DNA from: Actinomycetota bacterium
GTDB lineage: Bacteria > Actinomycetota > Actinomycetes > Actinomycetales > Dermatophilaceae
Direction: 5' to 3'
NCBI GenBank assembly: GCA_020161845.1
Contig: JAIUNK010000002.1
Span: 1-64,000 of the forward strand
DNA length: 64,000 nucleotides
Shown here: piece by piece, positions 53,760-62,712 of the stretch
How the letters are laid out: every line of letters begins with the position of its first letter
Position numbering within the stretch: the stretch's first letter is position 1
Notes under the pieces: generated by a model
What the model was told of the DNA's origin: nothing
What the model saw: the letters and a program-made list of their open reading frames with translations, nothing else
Database searches by the model: none
Position numbers and translations under genes: made by a program

Positions 53760-55771
53760 TCGCCCCTCCGGACCGCGCCGGGCGCCGAGCCGGCCTCCAG
53801 CGCCTCGAACCACTCCTCGCGATCGGCCGAACTGCGCAGCTGCCACGGGACGCTGACCATCATCACCCCGGGAGTGAACAGCAGGGCCGCCTTGAGCCGC
53901 AGCGCCGACTGGTTGTGCAGCACCTGCTCCCACCAGTGGCCCACGACGTATTCCGGGACGTAGACCGTGACGATGTCCTTGGGGTGCTGGGCGCGCATCC
54001 GCTTGACGTGGTCGATGATCGGGCGGGTGATCTCGCGATAGGGGCTGTCCAGGACCGTCAGCGGCACCGGGATGTCGCGGCGGTCCCACTCCCGGGCCAA
54101 CTGTTGGGTCGCCTCCGGCTCGACGTTGACGGTGATCGCCTCCAGGTGGCTGGGGCGCGCGGCCCGGGCGTAGGCCAAGGCCCGCATCGTCGGCTTGTGA
54201 ATCTTGCTGACCAGCACGATCGCGAAGACCCGACTCGGTAGCGCGCGCTCCTCCCGGGGGTCGTCGCCGAGCGCGAGTTCGCGGCTGACCAGGCGATAGT
54301 GCCGGTTGATGGCCTGCATCAGGAAGTAGATGACGACCATCGCCAGGATCGCCCACTTCGCGCCCCGCTGGAATTTCGTGACCAGGACGATGAGCAGCAC
54401 CAGGCCGGACATGGTGGCCCCGACGAAGTTGATCGCCCGGCTGCGCAGCATCCGCGCACGCTCGCTGGGCAGGGCCTGCGGCAGCAGCCGGTTCCAGTGC
54501 CGCAGCATGCCGACCTGGCTGAGGGTGAAGCTGACGAAGACGCCCACGATGTAGAGCTGGATCAGTTCGGTGACCTTGGCGTCGTACGCCACGATCAGCA
54601 CGCACGCCGCGCCGGCCAGGATGAGGATGCCATTGCTGAAGGCCAGCCGGTCCCCGCGGGTGTGCAGCTGGCGGGGCAGGAAACCATCCTTGGCCAGCAC
54701 CGAAGCGAGCACGGGGAAGCCATTGAAGGCGGTATTCGCGGCCAGGATGAGGATGACCCCGGTGACGCCGGCGATGAAGTACAACCCGAGGGGGAAGGTG
54801 TCGAACACCGTGCTGGCCAGCTGCCCCAGCACCGTCTCCTGAACGTAGCCCTCCCCCACCGGCACCCCGTTCAAGACCAACTGCTCGGCCGGGAACTCGG
54901 CGAACTTCAACTGGATCTTGTTGGCCAGGAAGATGATCGACATCAGCAGGGTCACCGCGATCGTGCCCATCAGCAGCAGCGTGGTGGCGGCGTTCTTGCT
55001 CTTGGGCTTCTGGAAAGCCGGTACGCCGTTGCTGATCGCCTCGACCCCGGTCAGGGCGGCACAGCCGGAGGAGAAGGCGCGCAGCAGCAGGAACACCATC
55101 GCGAATCCGGCCAGGCCCTCCATCCCGTGCTCCGGCACGAGCTCGAACTTGGCCGATTCGGCCAGTGGCAGATCGCCGGTCGCGGCCCGGTAATACCCGT
55201 AGGCGGACATTCCCACGACCCCGACCATGAACGCGTACGTCGGGATCGCGAACAGCTTTCCGGACTCGCGGACCCCCCGCAGATTCATCGCGGTGAGCAG
55301 CACCACCAATGCCACAGCGACCGGCATCTCATGCCCTCTGACCTGCGGCAGCGCCGCCGCGGCGTTCTGCACGCCGGAGGAGATCGAGACGGCCACCGTG
55401 AGGACGTAGTCCACCAGCAGGGCGCTGGCGACGACCACGCCGTACCGGGGCCCGAGGTTGACCGTGGCGACCTCGTAGTCGCCGCCGCCGGAGGGATAGG
55501 CATGCACGTTCTGCCGGTACGACGCGACGACGACGACCATGACGAAGACCACCGCCAGGCCGATCTGCCAGCTGTGCGTGGTGGCATAGGCGCCCCCCGC
55601 CGCGGCGAGGGTGAGGAAGATCTCGTCGGGAGCGTAGGCCACCGAGGACAGCGCATCGCTGGCGAACACGGGCAGGGCGATCCGCTTGGGCAGCAGGGTC
55701 TCGCCGAGGCGGTCGCTGCGCATGGCGCGACCCAGGAGAACGCGCTTGAGGGTACGGCTGGCGTTCGACAC
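53756..55771 (-). CDS. KimA-like potassium:proton symporter (APC superfamily)
   Basis: A 671-residue protein with 12 membrane helices and a ~170-residue cytosolic C-terminus. Strong KimA-type features are SDALSSVAYAPDEI, SYRQNVHAYPSGGGDY, LLVDYVLTVAVSIS, FSSGCAALTGVEAISNGVP and FSNGI after TRGDRL. KimA imports K+ and its C-terminal domain binds c-di-AMP in Bacillus. The two TrkA-type genes divergent from it support a potassium role. GTG start at 55771. Automatic annotation would probably call it an amino-acid permease, which is less likely here. Confidence 0.8.
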   Translation of the reverse strand: MSNASRTLKRVLLGRAMRSDRLGETLLPKRIALPVFASDALSSVAYAPDEIFLTLAAAGGAYATTHSWQIGLAVVFVMVVVVASYRQNVHAYPSGGGDYEVATVNLGPRYGVVVASALLVDYVLTVAVSISSGVQNAAAALPQVRGHEMPVAVALVVLLTAMNLRGVRESGKLFAIPTYAFMVGVVGMSAYGYYRAATGDLPLAESAKFELVPEHGMEGLAGFAMVFLLLRAFSSGCAALTGVEAISNGVPAFQKPKSKNAATTLLLMGTIAVTLLMSIIFLANKIQLKFAEFPAEQLVLNGVPVGEGYVQETVLGQLASTVFDTFPLGLYFIAGVTGVILILAANTAFNGFPVLASVLAKDGFLPRQLHTRGDRLAFSNGILILAGAACVLIVAYDAKVTELIQLYIVGVFVSFTLSQVGMLRHWNRLLPQALPSERARMLRSRAINFVGATMSGLVLLIVLVTKFQRGAKWAILAMVVIYFLMQAINRHYRLVSRELALGDDPREERALPSRVFAIVLVSKIHKPTMRALAYARAARPSHLEAITVNVEPEATQQLAREWDRRDIPVPLTVLDSPYREITRPIIDHVKRMRAQHPKDIVTVYVPEYVVGHWWEQVLHNQSALRLKAALLFTPGVMMVSVPWQLRSSADREEWFEALEAGSAPGAVRRGE

Positions 55772-55861
55772 GGGTTCACTGTAGGTGGCTCCCGCAGCGA
55801 TGCCGGTCCTGGCGGACGCATTACCTGGGGGTGGCCGGTGCAGCGGTGTACCGTCAAGGCC

Positions 55862-56524
55862 GTGCACTTCGTCATCATGGGCTGCGGACGCGTGGGATCC
55901 GCCCTGGCACTGGCGCTGGAGAAACAGGGCCAGGATGTCGCGATCATCGATCGCGAGGCGGCCTCGTTCCGACGCCTGGGACCCGACTTCGACGGTCGCC
56001 GGGTCACCGGCATCGGCTTCGACCGCGACACGCTGGTCCAGGCCGGGATCGAGAACGCCTACGCGTTCGCGGCCGTCAGCAGCGGTGACAACTCCAACAT
56101 CCTCGCCGCGCGCGTCGCGCGGGAGACGTATGGCGTCCAGAACGTCGTGGCGCGCATCTACGACCCGGGCCGCGCCGAGATCTATCAGCGCCTCGGCATC
56201 CCCACCGTGGCCACGGTCCGCTGGACCGCCGATCGGATGATCCGTCGGCTCATGCCGCACGGGGCGGTGCCGCAATACACCGACCCCAGCGGCAAGGTGG
56301 TCGTCGCCGAGGTGCACGCCGATCGCGCCTGGATCGGCCAGACCACCCGTCGCATCGAGGAGGTCACCGGGGCCCGGGTCGCCTATCTGGGCCGACTCGG
56401 CGAGGGGCTGATCCCCCGCGTCGACACGGTCCTGCAGGACGGCGACATTCTCAACGTGATCTGTCCGGCGGCCCAGCTCGATGAGGTGGAGCGGCTGATG
56501 GATCGGGTCCCCCCGACCGACTGA
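55862..56524 (+). CDS. TrkA-type potassium-uptake regulator, first copy
   Basis: A 220-residue protein. The RCK/TrkA-N Rossmann domain starts with VIMGCGRVGSALALALEKQG (NAD-binding GxGxxG) and the C-terminal TrkA-C domain has VVVAEVHADRAWIGQTTRRI. It gates a K+ transporter in response to nucleotides. It is divergent from the KimA-like gene, 90 bp apart, and followed by a second TrkA gene. GTG start at 55862. Confidence 0.9.
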   Translation: MHFVIMGCGRVGSALALALEKQGQDVAIIDREAASFRRLGPDFDGRRVTGIGFDRDTLVQAGIENAYAFAAVSSGDNSNILAARVARETYGVQNVVARIYDPGRAEIYQRLGIPTVATVRWTADRMIRRLMPHGAVPQYTDPSGKVVVAEVHADRAWIGQTTRRIEEVTGARVAYLGRLGEGLIPRVDTVLQDGDILNVICPAAQLDEVERLMDRVPPTD

Positions 56525-56555
56525 CGCAGGCAGCACAGGCCAGGAAGGATCCAGC

Positions 56556-57239
56556 ATGCGCGTGGTCATCGCCGGGGCAGGCAGCGTCGGTCGCTCCATC
56601 GCCCGAGAACTCATCAACAACGGTCACGAGGTGCTGCTGGTCGACCACAACGCCGCCGAAGTGCAACCGAGCCGCGTCTCGGACGCCTCGTGGTTGCTCG
56701 CCGACGCCTGCGAGATCTCCGCGCTGCACGAGGCGGGCCTGGAGAACTGCGACGTGGTGGTGGCGGCCACCGGCGACGACAAGGCCAATCTGGTGGTCTC
56801 GCTGCTGGCCAAGACCGAGTTCGGGGTGCCGCGCACGGTCGCCCGGGTGAACAACCCCAAGAACGAGTGGCTCTTCGACGAGGGCTGGGGCGTGGACGTG
56901 GCCGTGTCCACGCCGCGACTGATGACGGCGCTCGTCGAGGAGGCCGTCAGCGTCGGGAACCTGGTGCGGATCCTGGAGTTCCAGCAAAGCGGCAGCACGC
57001 TGGTCGAACTGACGCTGCCGCAGGACTCCCCCTGGGCCGGTCGGCTGGTCGGCGATGTGCCCTGGCCGCACGACACCGTGCTGACCTGCATCGTGCGCGA
57101 GCAGCGCGCCATCGCCCCGAGCCGCGACGACCTCCTGGAGGCCGGCGACGAGCTCCTGCTGGTCACCTCGCCCGAGGCCGAGCCCGAGGTCGAGCTGCTG
57201 CTCAACCCGAACGCGCCACAGCACGTGGAGGACGCCTGA
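56556..57239 (+). CDS. TrkA-type potassium-uptake regulator, second copy
   Basis: A 227-residue protein with VVIAGAGSVGRSIARELINN (GxGxxG), TGDDKANLVVSLLAKTEFG and a C-terminal TrkA-C domain (LVELTLPQDSPWAGRLVGD). Paired TrkA proteins in actinobacteria (often named CeoB and CeoC) form hetero-octameric gating rings. It lies 31 bp after the first TrkA gene and ends just before the repeat tract at 57259. Confidence 0.9.
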   Translation: MRVVIAGAGSVGRSIARELINNGHEVLLVDHNAAEVQPSRVSDASWLLADACEISALHEAGLENCDVVVAATGDDKANLVVSLLAKTEFGVPRTVARVNNPKNEWLFDEGWGVDVAVSTPRLMTALVEEAVSVGNLVRILEFQQSGSTLVELTLPQDSPWAGRLVGDVPWPHDTVLTCIVREQRAIAPSRDDLLEAGDELLLVTSPEAEPEVELLLNPNAPQHVEDA

Positions 57240-57258
57240 TCCCGGCCGCGACGGCGGG

Positions 57259-57353
57259 GACGGGTGTACGGCGTACGGCGTAGCGCGCGGCGTACGGCGT
57301 AGCGCCGACGGGTGTACGGCGTACGGCGTAGCGCGCGGCGTACGGCGTAGCGC
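57259..57353. repeat. Tandem 47-bp repeat with short CGTACGG(C) words
   Basis: Two near-identical 47-base units, 57259-57305 and 57307-57353. Each is made of nested GTACGGCGTA and TAGCGCGCG words. Degenerate versions continue to ~57378. It lies between the convergent TrkA and DUF3159 genes. Confidence 0.8.
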
Positions 57354-57378
57354 GCGGCTTACGGCTCACGGCGTACGG

Positions 57379-58128
57379 CTAATCCAGCGGGGTTCGCCCT
57401 CGGGCGAGCAGCGCGGCGATGGCGGCGATGACCGCGACATACGCCGGCCAGCCCAGCACGATCTTGGCCACGCCCAGCATCGCCACCTCGCCGGCCAGAT
57501 ACATGGGCAGCATGATGGCGACCCGGACCAGGAACAACGCGGCCAACACCAGGGTCAAGCGGCCGGCGACCCGCACGGTGCCCCGGTGCCGGCGCCACTG
57601 GGTCAACAGCGACAGGTCCGCGTTCTCGGGGTCCTGCGCCAGCCGGGGATCGGCGGCGGCCACGACGAAGCCCACCACGGGCCAGCGCGCCAGCACCGAG
57701 GCCAGGAAGGCCACGCCGAGGGTGAGATTCCACAGGATGCCCGGCAGGAAGGCATCCTCGGCCCGCCCGGACCGCAGCGCGAACGCCGCGGCGATGGCGG
57801 TGACCAGCACCGCGGAGAGGGCGTATTGCAGCGTTTGGCGCTGCGCGAGTCGCACCAGCGCGGTGACCAGGACAGCGACGCCGGCCGCGGCCAGGGCGGC
57901 GCGCAAGTCCTCGCGCCAGGTCCACACCGCCACGAAAGCGATCGTGGGCAGCGCCGCCTCGACGGCGCCGCGCCACCCCCCGATGACCTGCTCGAGGCGA
58001 TGACGCAGCATGGCCTCGACGGTCTCGTGGGGCTCGTGGGTCGGCACCACCGCGGCGGCCCCGCCCGCTGCGTCAGCGGGGTCAATAGCGTCAGCGGGGT
58101 CAGTGGCGGCAGCGGGGTCAGTGGCCAT
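57379..58128 (-). CDS. DUF3159 membrane protein
   Basis: A 249-residue protein with about six membrane helices after residue 60. DUF3159 members are conserved in actinobacteria close to DUF3710 and dut genes, as here. N-terminal residues 1-35 come from a tandem repeat of about 18 nt (ACTGACCCCGCTG units) overlapped by the end of the upstream gene. Short TM loops have charged residues (RWPVVGFVVAAADPRLAQDP), which suggest a channel or transporter, but no function is known. Confidence 0.85.
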   Translation of the reverse strand: MATDPAAATDPADAIDPADAAGGAAAVVPTHEPHETVEAMLRHRLEQVIGGWRGAVEAALPTIAFVAVWTWREDLRAALAAAGVAVLVTALVRLAQRQTLQYALSAVLVTAIAAAFALRSGRAEDAFLPGILWNLTLGVAFLASVLARWPVVGFVVAAADPRLAQDPENADLSLLTQWRRHRGTVRVAGRLTLVLAALFLVRVAIMLPMYLAGEVAMLGVAKIVLGWPAYVAVIAAIAALLARGRTPLD

Positions 58129-58492
58129 GGACGCGGGGCACCAATTCGTAATGCGGGTTGAAGATCGTCGGTGTCCCTTTGCGATAGGAGACCCGGCCCT
58201 GCACGCGCATCCGCGCCCCGGTCTCCACGCCCCGAATCTCCCGGCGGCCCAACCAGACCAGGACGACGGTGCCGGTGCCGTCGTACAGCTCGGCGATCAG
58301 CGCCGGCACCTTCCCGCGCGGCGGCAGCGTGAGGCTGCGCAGTTCGCCGCGAACATCCGCAAGACCCCGGTCGACGATGTCGCTGATGCGCGTCGCGCCC
58401 AGAGCCACGCTGTGCTGAGCCAGCTCCGCCGCGTCGGCCTCGTGCGCGGCGTTGGCGACCCGCTGCGTCAATCGAGACAGGAACCCCGGCAT
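58118..58492 (-). CDS. OB-fold nucleic-acid-binding domain protein
   Basis: A 124-residue protein. The C-terminal half (TLPPRGKVPALIAELYDGTG, VWLGRREIRGVETGARM, VQGRVSYRKGTP) has the strand pattern of an OB fold. The start ATG at 58492 has GGGGGAG upstream. Its end overlaps the DUF3159 start by 11 bases. Such proteins always sit next to DUF3159 and DUF3710 genes in actinobacteria. Partner nucleic acid unknown. Confidence 0.8.
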   Translation of the reverse strand: MPGFLSRLTQRVANAAHEADAAELAQHSVALGATRISDIVDRGLADVRGELRSLTLPPRGKVPALIAELYDGTGTVVLVWLGRREIRGVETGARMRVQGRVSYRKGTPTIFNPHYELVPRVHGH

Positions 58493-58505
58493 CTCCCCCA
58501 CACCC

Positions 58506-59318
58506 TCAGCGGATCTCGGTGATCTCGGGCCCACGCTCGAACGGGTTGAGATCCGCGGTGCTCGGCACCACCAGCTCCGCCTCCCCGGTCTCGCCCTCGA
58601 CCAGGTCCTTGGGCAGCACCAGCGGCAGCATCTCGCGCGGCGGCCGCGCATCGTCGCCACGCACCACGACGGACCGACGGATCATGTCGTAGAAGGGGGC
58701 GGCCGCCGTCGGGTCCGTGGCCGCCGGCCCGGTCAGCACGGCCCGTAGGAACCAGCGCGGACCATCCACGCCGATGAAGCGCATGCTCTGGGTGGTCACC
58801 CGGCCGTCCGGGCCGCGCGAGGGCAGCTCGGTCAGCAACTCGGTGCCCAGGTCGCCGCCGACCTGCTCGACTCGGCCGCCGCGCGCGGTGACCGAGTCGG
58901 CGATCTCGTCCCGGATCAGCGGCCAGATCCCGGCGGTCCGCGGCGCGGCGAACGCCTGAACCTGCATCGAACTGCTGCCGAGGTCGGTCGTCACCGCCTG
59001 GATCTGCGACGTCTGCGGGTCGATCTCGATCCGCAGCTGGGCCCCGCCGACGACGCCGAGCCACAGGCTGCCCAGATCGATCCGCTCGCCCAGGCTGTCC
59101 TCCACCTCGTCGCGATCGAAGGGGCCGGTCTGCGAGCGGGTGCTGACCGGCTCCTCGGCGGCGACGGGCGCGGGGCCGGGCTCGACCGCATCGTCCAGCT
59201 CGTAGTCGTCCTCGTCGTAGCCGTCGAGGGTCTCCTCCAACGCCAGCTCGTCGGTGACGACGACCCGTCGCCCCACGGTGTCTTCGCCCGCGCGCCGCTT
59301 GCGGCGGAACAGTGCCAT
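58506..59318 (-). CDS. DUF3710 protein
   Basis: A 270-residue soluble protein. Residues 1-70 are acidic and disordered (DEDDYELDDAVEPGP). The core has RIDLGSLWLG, QIQAVTTDLGSSSMQVQAFA and FIGVDGPRWFLRAVLTG, the DUF3710 signature. The family is actinobacteria-specific, placed beside dut, and has no known activity. 13 bp separate its stop from the OB-fold start. Confidence 0.9.
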   Translation of the reverse strand: MALFRRKRRAGEDTVGRRVVVTDELALEETLDGYDEDDYELDDAVEPGPAPVAAEEPVSTRSQTGPFDRDEVEDSLGERIDLGSLWLGVVGGAQLRIEIDPQTSQIQAVTTDLGSSSMQVQAFAAPRTAGIWPLIRDEIADSVTARGGRVEQVGGDLGTELLTELPSRGPDGRVTTQSMRFIGVDGPRWFLRAVLTGPAATDPTAAAPFYDMIRRSVVVRGDDARPPREMLPLVLPKDLVEGETGEAELVVPSTADLNPFERGPEITEIR

Positions 59319-59396
59319 CTCGTCTCCTCCGGGCCCGCATCCGCGGACCGTCTCGCGCTTGTCGTCCCCGGCCGCCGAGGCGCCCGGGTCACCGTC

Positions 59397-59861
59397 CTAG
59401 TGTGCCTGTCCCTGAAGCCCGCTCGCGCCATGGCCGGTCGCCCCGCGCTCGCTGCCGGGCAATCCCTCGACCTCGACGAGCACGGCGTGCGCCACCGGCT
59501 GGATCAGCAGCTGGGCGATCCGGTCGCCGCGATGCAGGTCGATGGGGGCGGCGGGGTCGTGGTTGACGAGGTTGACCATGACCTCCCCGCGATACCCGGA
59601 ATCGATGGTGCCGGGGGCGTTGACCATGCCGAGACCCAGTCGCGTGGCCAACCCGGAGCGAGGGTGGATCAGACCGACGTACCCGCGCGGGATGGCGACG
59701 GCCAAGCCGGTGGGGACCAGGCAGCGGTGGCCGGGGAGCAGGGTCACATCGGTGCGGGCATACAGGTCCAACCCCGCGTCGCCGTCGCGCGCGTAGGTCG
59801 GCAAGGGAAGCTCCGTGTCCAGGCGGACCACCTCGACGCGGAGCTGCTCCGGCGCGTTCAT
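59397..59861 (-). CDS. dut: dUTP diphosphatase
   Basis: A 154-residue trimeric dUTPase that hydrolyses dUTP to dUMP. It has [20 protein letters not shown] with the catalytic Asp, and [21 protein letters not shown] lies near the N-terminus. The final glycine-rich motif (about [10 protein letters not shown]) is present. The order DUF4193-dut-DUF3710-OB-DUF3159 is typical for actinomycetes. Confidence 0.95.
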   Translation of the reverse strand: MNAPEQLRVEVVRLDTELPLPTYARDGDAGLDLYARTDVTLLPGHRCLVPTGLAVAIPRGYVGLIHPRSGLATRLGLGMVNAPGTIDSGYRGEVMVNLVNHDPAAPIDLHRGDRIAQLLIQPVAHAVLVEVEGLPGSERGATGHGASGLQGQAH

Positions 59862-59888
59862 CCCGGATGCCGGACTAGGCCGGATCGC

Positions 59889-60191
59889 TCAGCTGGCGCA
59901 CTCGGAGCAGACCGGCGACCCGCCGACCTCTTTGGCGAGCTGGCTGCGGTGATGCACCAGGAAGCACCGCGAGCAGGTGAACTCGTCGGCCTGCTTGGGG
60001 ATGACCCGGACCGACAGCTCCTCCCCCGAGAGGTCCGCGCCGGGCAGCTCGAAGCCCTCGGCCTGCTCGGTCTCATCGACGTCAACGCTATTGCTCGACT
60101 TGTCCCCGCGCCGCGCCTTGAGCTCCTCCAGGGAGTCTTCGCCGAGATCGTCGTCGTCGGTCTTGCGCGGTGCGTCGTAATCGGTCGCCAT
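59889..60191 (-). CDS. DUF4193 zinc-binding protein
   Basis: A 100-residue protein with an acidic, Lys/Arg-rich N-terminus and a C-terminal double zinc knuckle (TCSRCFLVHHRSQLA, then PVCSECAS). The DUF4193 family is found only in actinobacteria and is linked to the dut group. The ATG at 60191 has GAAAGAGC upstream. It may be a small nucleic-acid-binding protein; no function is proven. Confidence 0.9.
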   Translation of the reverse strand: MATDYDAPRKTDDDDLGEDSLEELKARRGDKSSNSVDVDETEQAEGFELPGADLSGEELSVRVIPKQADEFTCSRCFLVHHRSQLAKEVGGSPVCSECAS

Positions 60192-60349
60192 GGAAATGCT
60201 CTTTCTCTACGTCCAGGTGCGGTCCTACCGAGGCGCCTGAGGGACCTCTGACGGCCCCCCGGCCACGATGCTGCCCGGTCCAACGCACCAGGTGTCCATT
60301 CTGTGCCCGGTCCAGCGGGATTGTGCCCTATCCGACCTCCGGATTCCCA

Positions 60350-60366
60350 GTCGGTCGGCGACCGAC
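60350..60366. promoter_or_regulatory. Palindrome GTCGGTC-GGC-GACCGAC
   Basis: A 17-bp inverted repeat in the 241-bp gap upstream of the DUF4193 gene. Possible operator. Nothing else is recognisable in this gap. Confidence 0.3.
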
Positions 60367-60432
60367 CTCCCCGTCGTGTCGCCATCTGGACGTTCGACAC
60401 CGCCGCGCATGTCAACGCCGGGGAACCCGCGT

Positions 60433-61335
60433 TCACCCCAGCGGGTCGCGGCGCGCCCCCGTGAAGGCGCGCGCAACCAGTTCCAGCAGGGCGTCGGCGA
60501 CGGCCTCCGGAGCGGCCAGGATGCCGAGCGGCCGGTCCGGCCCGCCGGACCAGGTGAGCACCCGGGCACCGGCCTCCCCGGCGATCACCCAGCCGGCCGC
60601 GATGTCCCACAGGTGCACCCCGCGCTCGGCGTACGCATCGACGACCCCACTGGCCACCGTGCACAGGTCGAGCGCGGCGCTGCCGCCGCGGCGGATGTCC
60701 CGGACCGCGGGCAGGATCTCCACCAACGCCCGGCTCTGCTCCCGACGCACCTCGACCTCGTAGCCGAACCCGGTGGCCAGCAGCACCATGGCCGCGTCCT
60801 GGACCGAGGTCACGGTCAGTCGCCGCTCGCCGGCCTCGTCGCGCAGGTAGGCCCCGCCGCCGTCGTACGCGTGATAGACCTGCCCGGTCTCCGGGTTGGC
60901 CACCGCGCCGACGACGGGGCGCCAGGCGCCGGCCGTGGTCGGATCGCCGACGACCACGGCGACCGAGACCGCATACTCGGGCCGGCCGTAGAGGTAGTTG
61001 ACGGTGCCGTCGATCGGGTCGATCACCCAGGTCACGTCGCTTCCCCCGACGTCGCGACCGATCCCCGCCTCCTCGCCGAGGACGGCGTCCGCGGGCCGCA
61101 GCTCGGCCAGCCGGCGCCGGATGTAGTCCTCGCTCGCCCGGTCCATCACGGTCACCACGTCGGTGCGACTGGTCTTGGTGTCGACCTGGTCGGCCAGGGC
61201 GTCGACGCGCCCGGCGCGCACCAGCCGACCGGCCCCCACCGCCAGGTCGACGGCGAGATCGCGCAGCTTGGGAAGTTGCGCCCGCAGCCGCGCCGGGACC
61301 GGCACGGGGCCGGCCGGCGTCAGGGCGCCGCTCAT
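60433..61335 (-). CDS. Inositol-monophosphatase-family phosphatase
   Basis: A 300-residue protein. The metal-binding motif WVIDPIDGTVNYLYG (~95) and the later WDIAAGWVIAGEAGA are the two family signatures. Members dephosphorylate inositol phosphates, histidinol phosphate or PAP; the exact substrate is not certain. ATG at 61335 overlaps the ferrochelatase stop (ATGA), so it is translationally coupled to haem synthesis, which is unusual for an IMPase. Confidence 0.88.
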   Translation of the reverse strand: MSGALTPAGPVPVPARLRAQLPKLRDLAVDLAVGAGRLVRAGRVDALADQVDTKTSRTDVVTVMDRASEDYIRRRLAELRPADAVLGEEAGIGRDVGGSDVTWVIDPIDGTVNYLYGRPEYAVSVAVVVGDPTTAGAWRPVVGAVANPETGQVYHAYDGGGAYLRDEAGERRLTVTSVQDAAMVLLATGFGYEVEVRREQSRALVEILPAVRDIRRGGSAALDLCTVASGVVDAYAERGVHLWDIAAGWVIAGEAGARVLTWSGGPDRPLGILAAPEAVADALLELVARAFTGARRDPLG

Positions 61336-62465
61336 CGCGTCTCCGAGGGGTCCTGCCCGCACAGCGCGGGCCGCGCGCCGCGCGGGTTGGGGCAGCAGCC
61401 GGCCGCGCAGACCGACGGCAGCGGGTCGCCGAGCTTCGGCCAACTGGGCCGGCGCGGCTGCTCCCCGCGGGCTTCGGCGGCCCGCTCCAGCAGCAGATCG
61501 ACCAACCCCGAGACGAACTCCGGATCGGCACGGACGGTGGGCACCCGGCAGAAGGCCAGCCCGAGCCGACGGGCGGTCGCGGCGGCCACCTCGTCGAGGT
61601 CGTAGACCACCTCCATGTGGTCCGAGGTGAACCCGATGGGGGCCAGGACCACCCCTCGCACCCCGTCCTGGGCCAGCGCCGCCATCGCCGCACTGACATC
61701 CGGCTCCAGCCAGGGTTGCCCGGGCGGGCCCGAGCGGGAGCAATACACCAGGTCGGAGGCGAACTCCGCGCCGAGCGTGGCGGCCACCTCAGCGGTCACC
61801 GCCGTAGCCAGTCCCTCGTGCCAGCGGCGGTAGTGCCCGCCCGGCGGCGGCCCGGACGCGTCGTCCTGCGCCACCGGAATCGAGTGCGTGACGTAGAGCA
61901 CGTGCACCGCGGCGGCCGGCAGTCCGGAGGTCGCCAGCAGGCGTCGTACGCCGTCGGTGACCAGCCGCACCGTCGTGGCCGAGAACCCGGGATGCAGGGC
62001 GTAGGGGCGGAGTCGGTCGATGACCAGCCGGTCCGCCACCCCGGCCTCCGCGACGGCGGAGGCGAGGTCCTCGCGGTAGGCGCGGCACCCCGAGTAGGAC
62101 GGATAGGCGCTGGTGGGGACGACGACGACGCGGCGATGACCCTGCTCGGCCATCTCCGCCAGGGTCTGCGCCGTGAACGGCTGCGCGAAACGACTCCCCC
62201 AGGCGACCGGTCGGAACACCTCCCGGCGGGTCAGTTCATCGGTCAGCGCCCGACACACCGCCCTCGTCTCGTCGTTGATGGGGCTTGCACCGCCACGGTC
62301 GTAATAATGCTCGGCGACCTCGGCCAGCCGGTTCGCCGGGATACCCCGACCTGCGGTGACGCGCTCGAGGAAGGGCATCACCTCATCGGGCGCCTCGGGG
62401 CCACCGAAGCTGTGCACCAGCACCGCGTCGTACGGCGCCAGGGCATCGGTCGGGATGGTCGCCAT
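61332..62465 (-). CDS. hemH: Coproporphyrin ferrochelatase
   Basis: A 377-residue ferrochelatase, which in actinobacteria inserts iron into coproporphyrin III (also called CpfC). It has VLVHSFGGPEAPDEV, YDRGGASPINDETRAV, TSAYPSYSGCRAYRE, YVTHSIPVAQDD and IGFTSDHMEVVYDLDE. The C-terminus ends with SVCAAGCCPN and ALCG, a cysteine-rich motif that can bind a [2Fe-2S] cluster in actinobacterial enzymes. hemE and hemQ are in the same window. Confidence 0.93.
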   Translation of the reverse strand: MATIPTDALAPYDAVLVHSFGGPEAPDEVMPFLERVTAGRGIPANRLAEVAEHYYDRGGASPINDETRAVCRALTDELTRREVFRPVAWGSRFAQPFTAQTLAEMAEQGHRRVVVVPTSAYPSYSGCRAYREDLASAVAEAGVADRLVIDRLRPYALHPGFSATTVRLVTDGVRRLLATSGLPAAAVHVLYVTHSIPVAQDDASGPPPGGHYRRWHEGLATAVTAEVAATLGAEFASDLVYCSRSGPPGQPWLEPDVSAAMAALAQDGVRGVVLAPIGFTSDHMEVVYDLDEVAAATARRLGLAFCRVPTVRADPEFVSGLVDLLLERAAEARGEQPRRPSWPKLGDPLPSVCAAGCCPNPRGARPALCGQDPSETR

Positions 62466-62712
62466 CGCGCTCCTTCGTCATCGAGCGTCCGCGCAGCCGG
62501 TGGACAGCGGATCGGCGCTGCGCCCACGCTACCGGTCCGGTCATCATCGCCGCCGGTGAGCCGCCCCGGCAGCCGACCCGACGAACGACGTACCCTGTCC
62601 TCTTGACGAATCGGCGCCCGGGGGACGGACGCCCGCCCGGCGCGCCCGGTACCACGGGGCGACCCGGCGTGGCAGAGTCGGGGGCGCACCACACCCTTGC
62701 GGAGAGGCCACC

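Noticed and set aside
49710..53963. 1417-codon open frame on the plus strand
   Set aside because: It is antisense to aconitase and the RNA methyltransferase, both of which have clear motifs; long antisense frames are expected at this GC content.
57259..57378. CRISPR-like repeat tract
   Set aside because: Units are directly adjacent with no unique spacers, and no cas genes are present.
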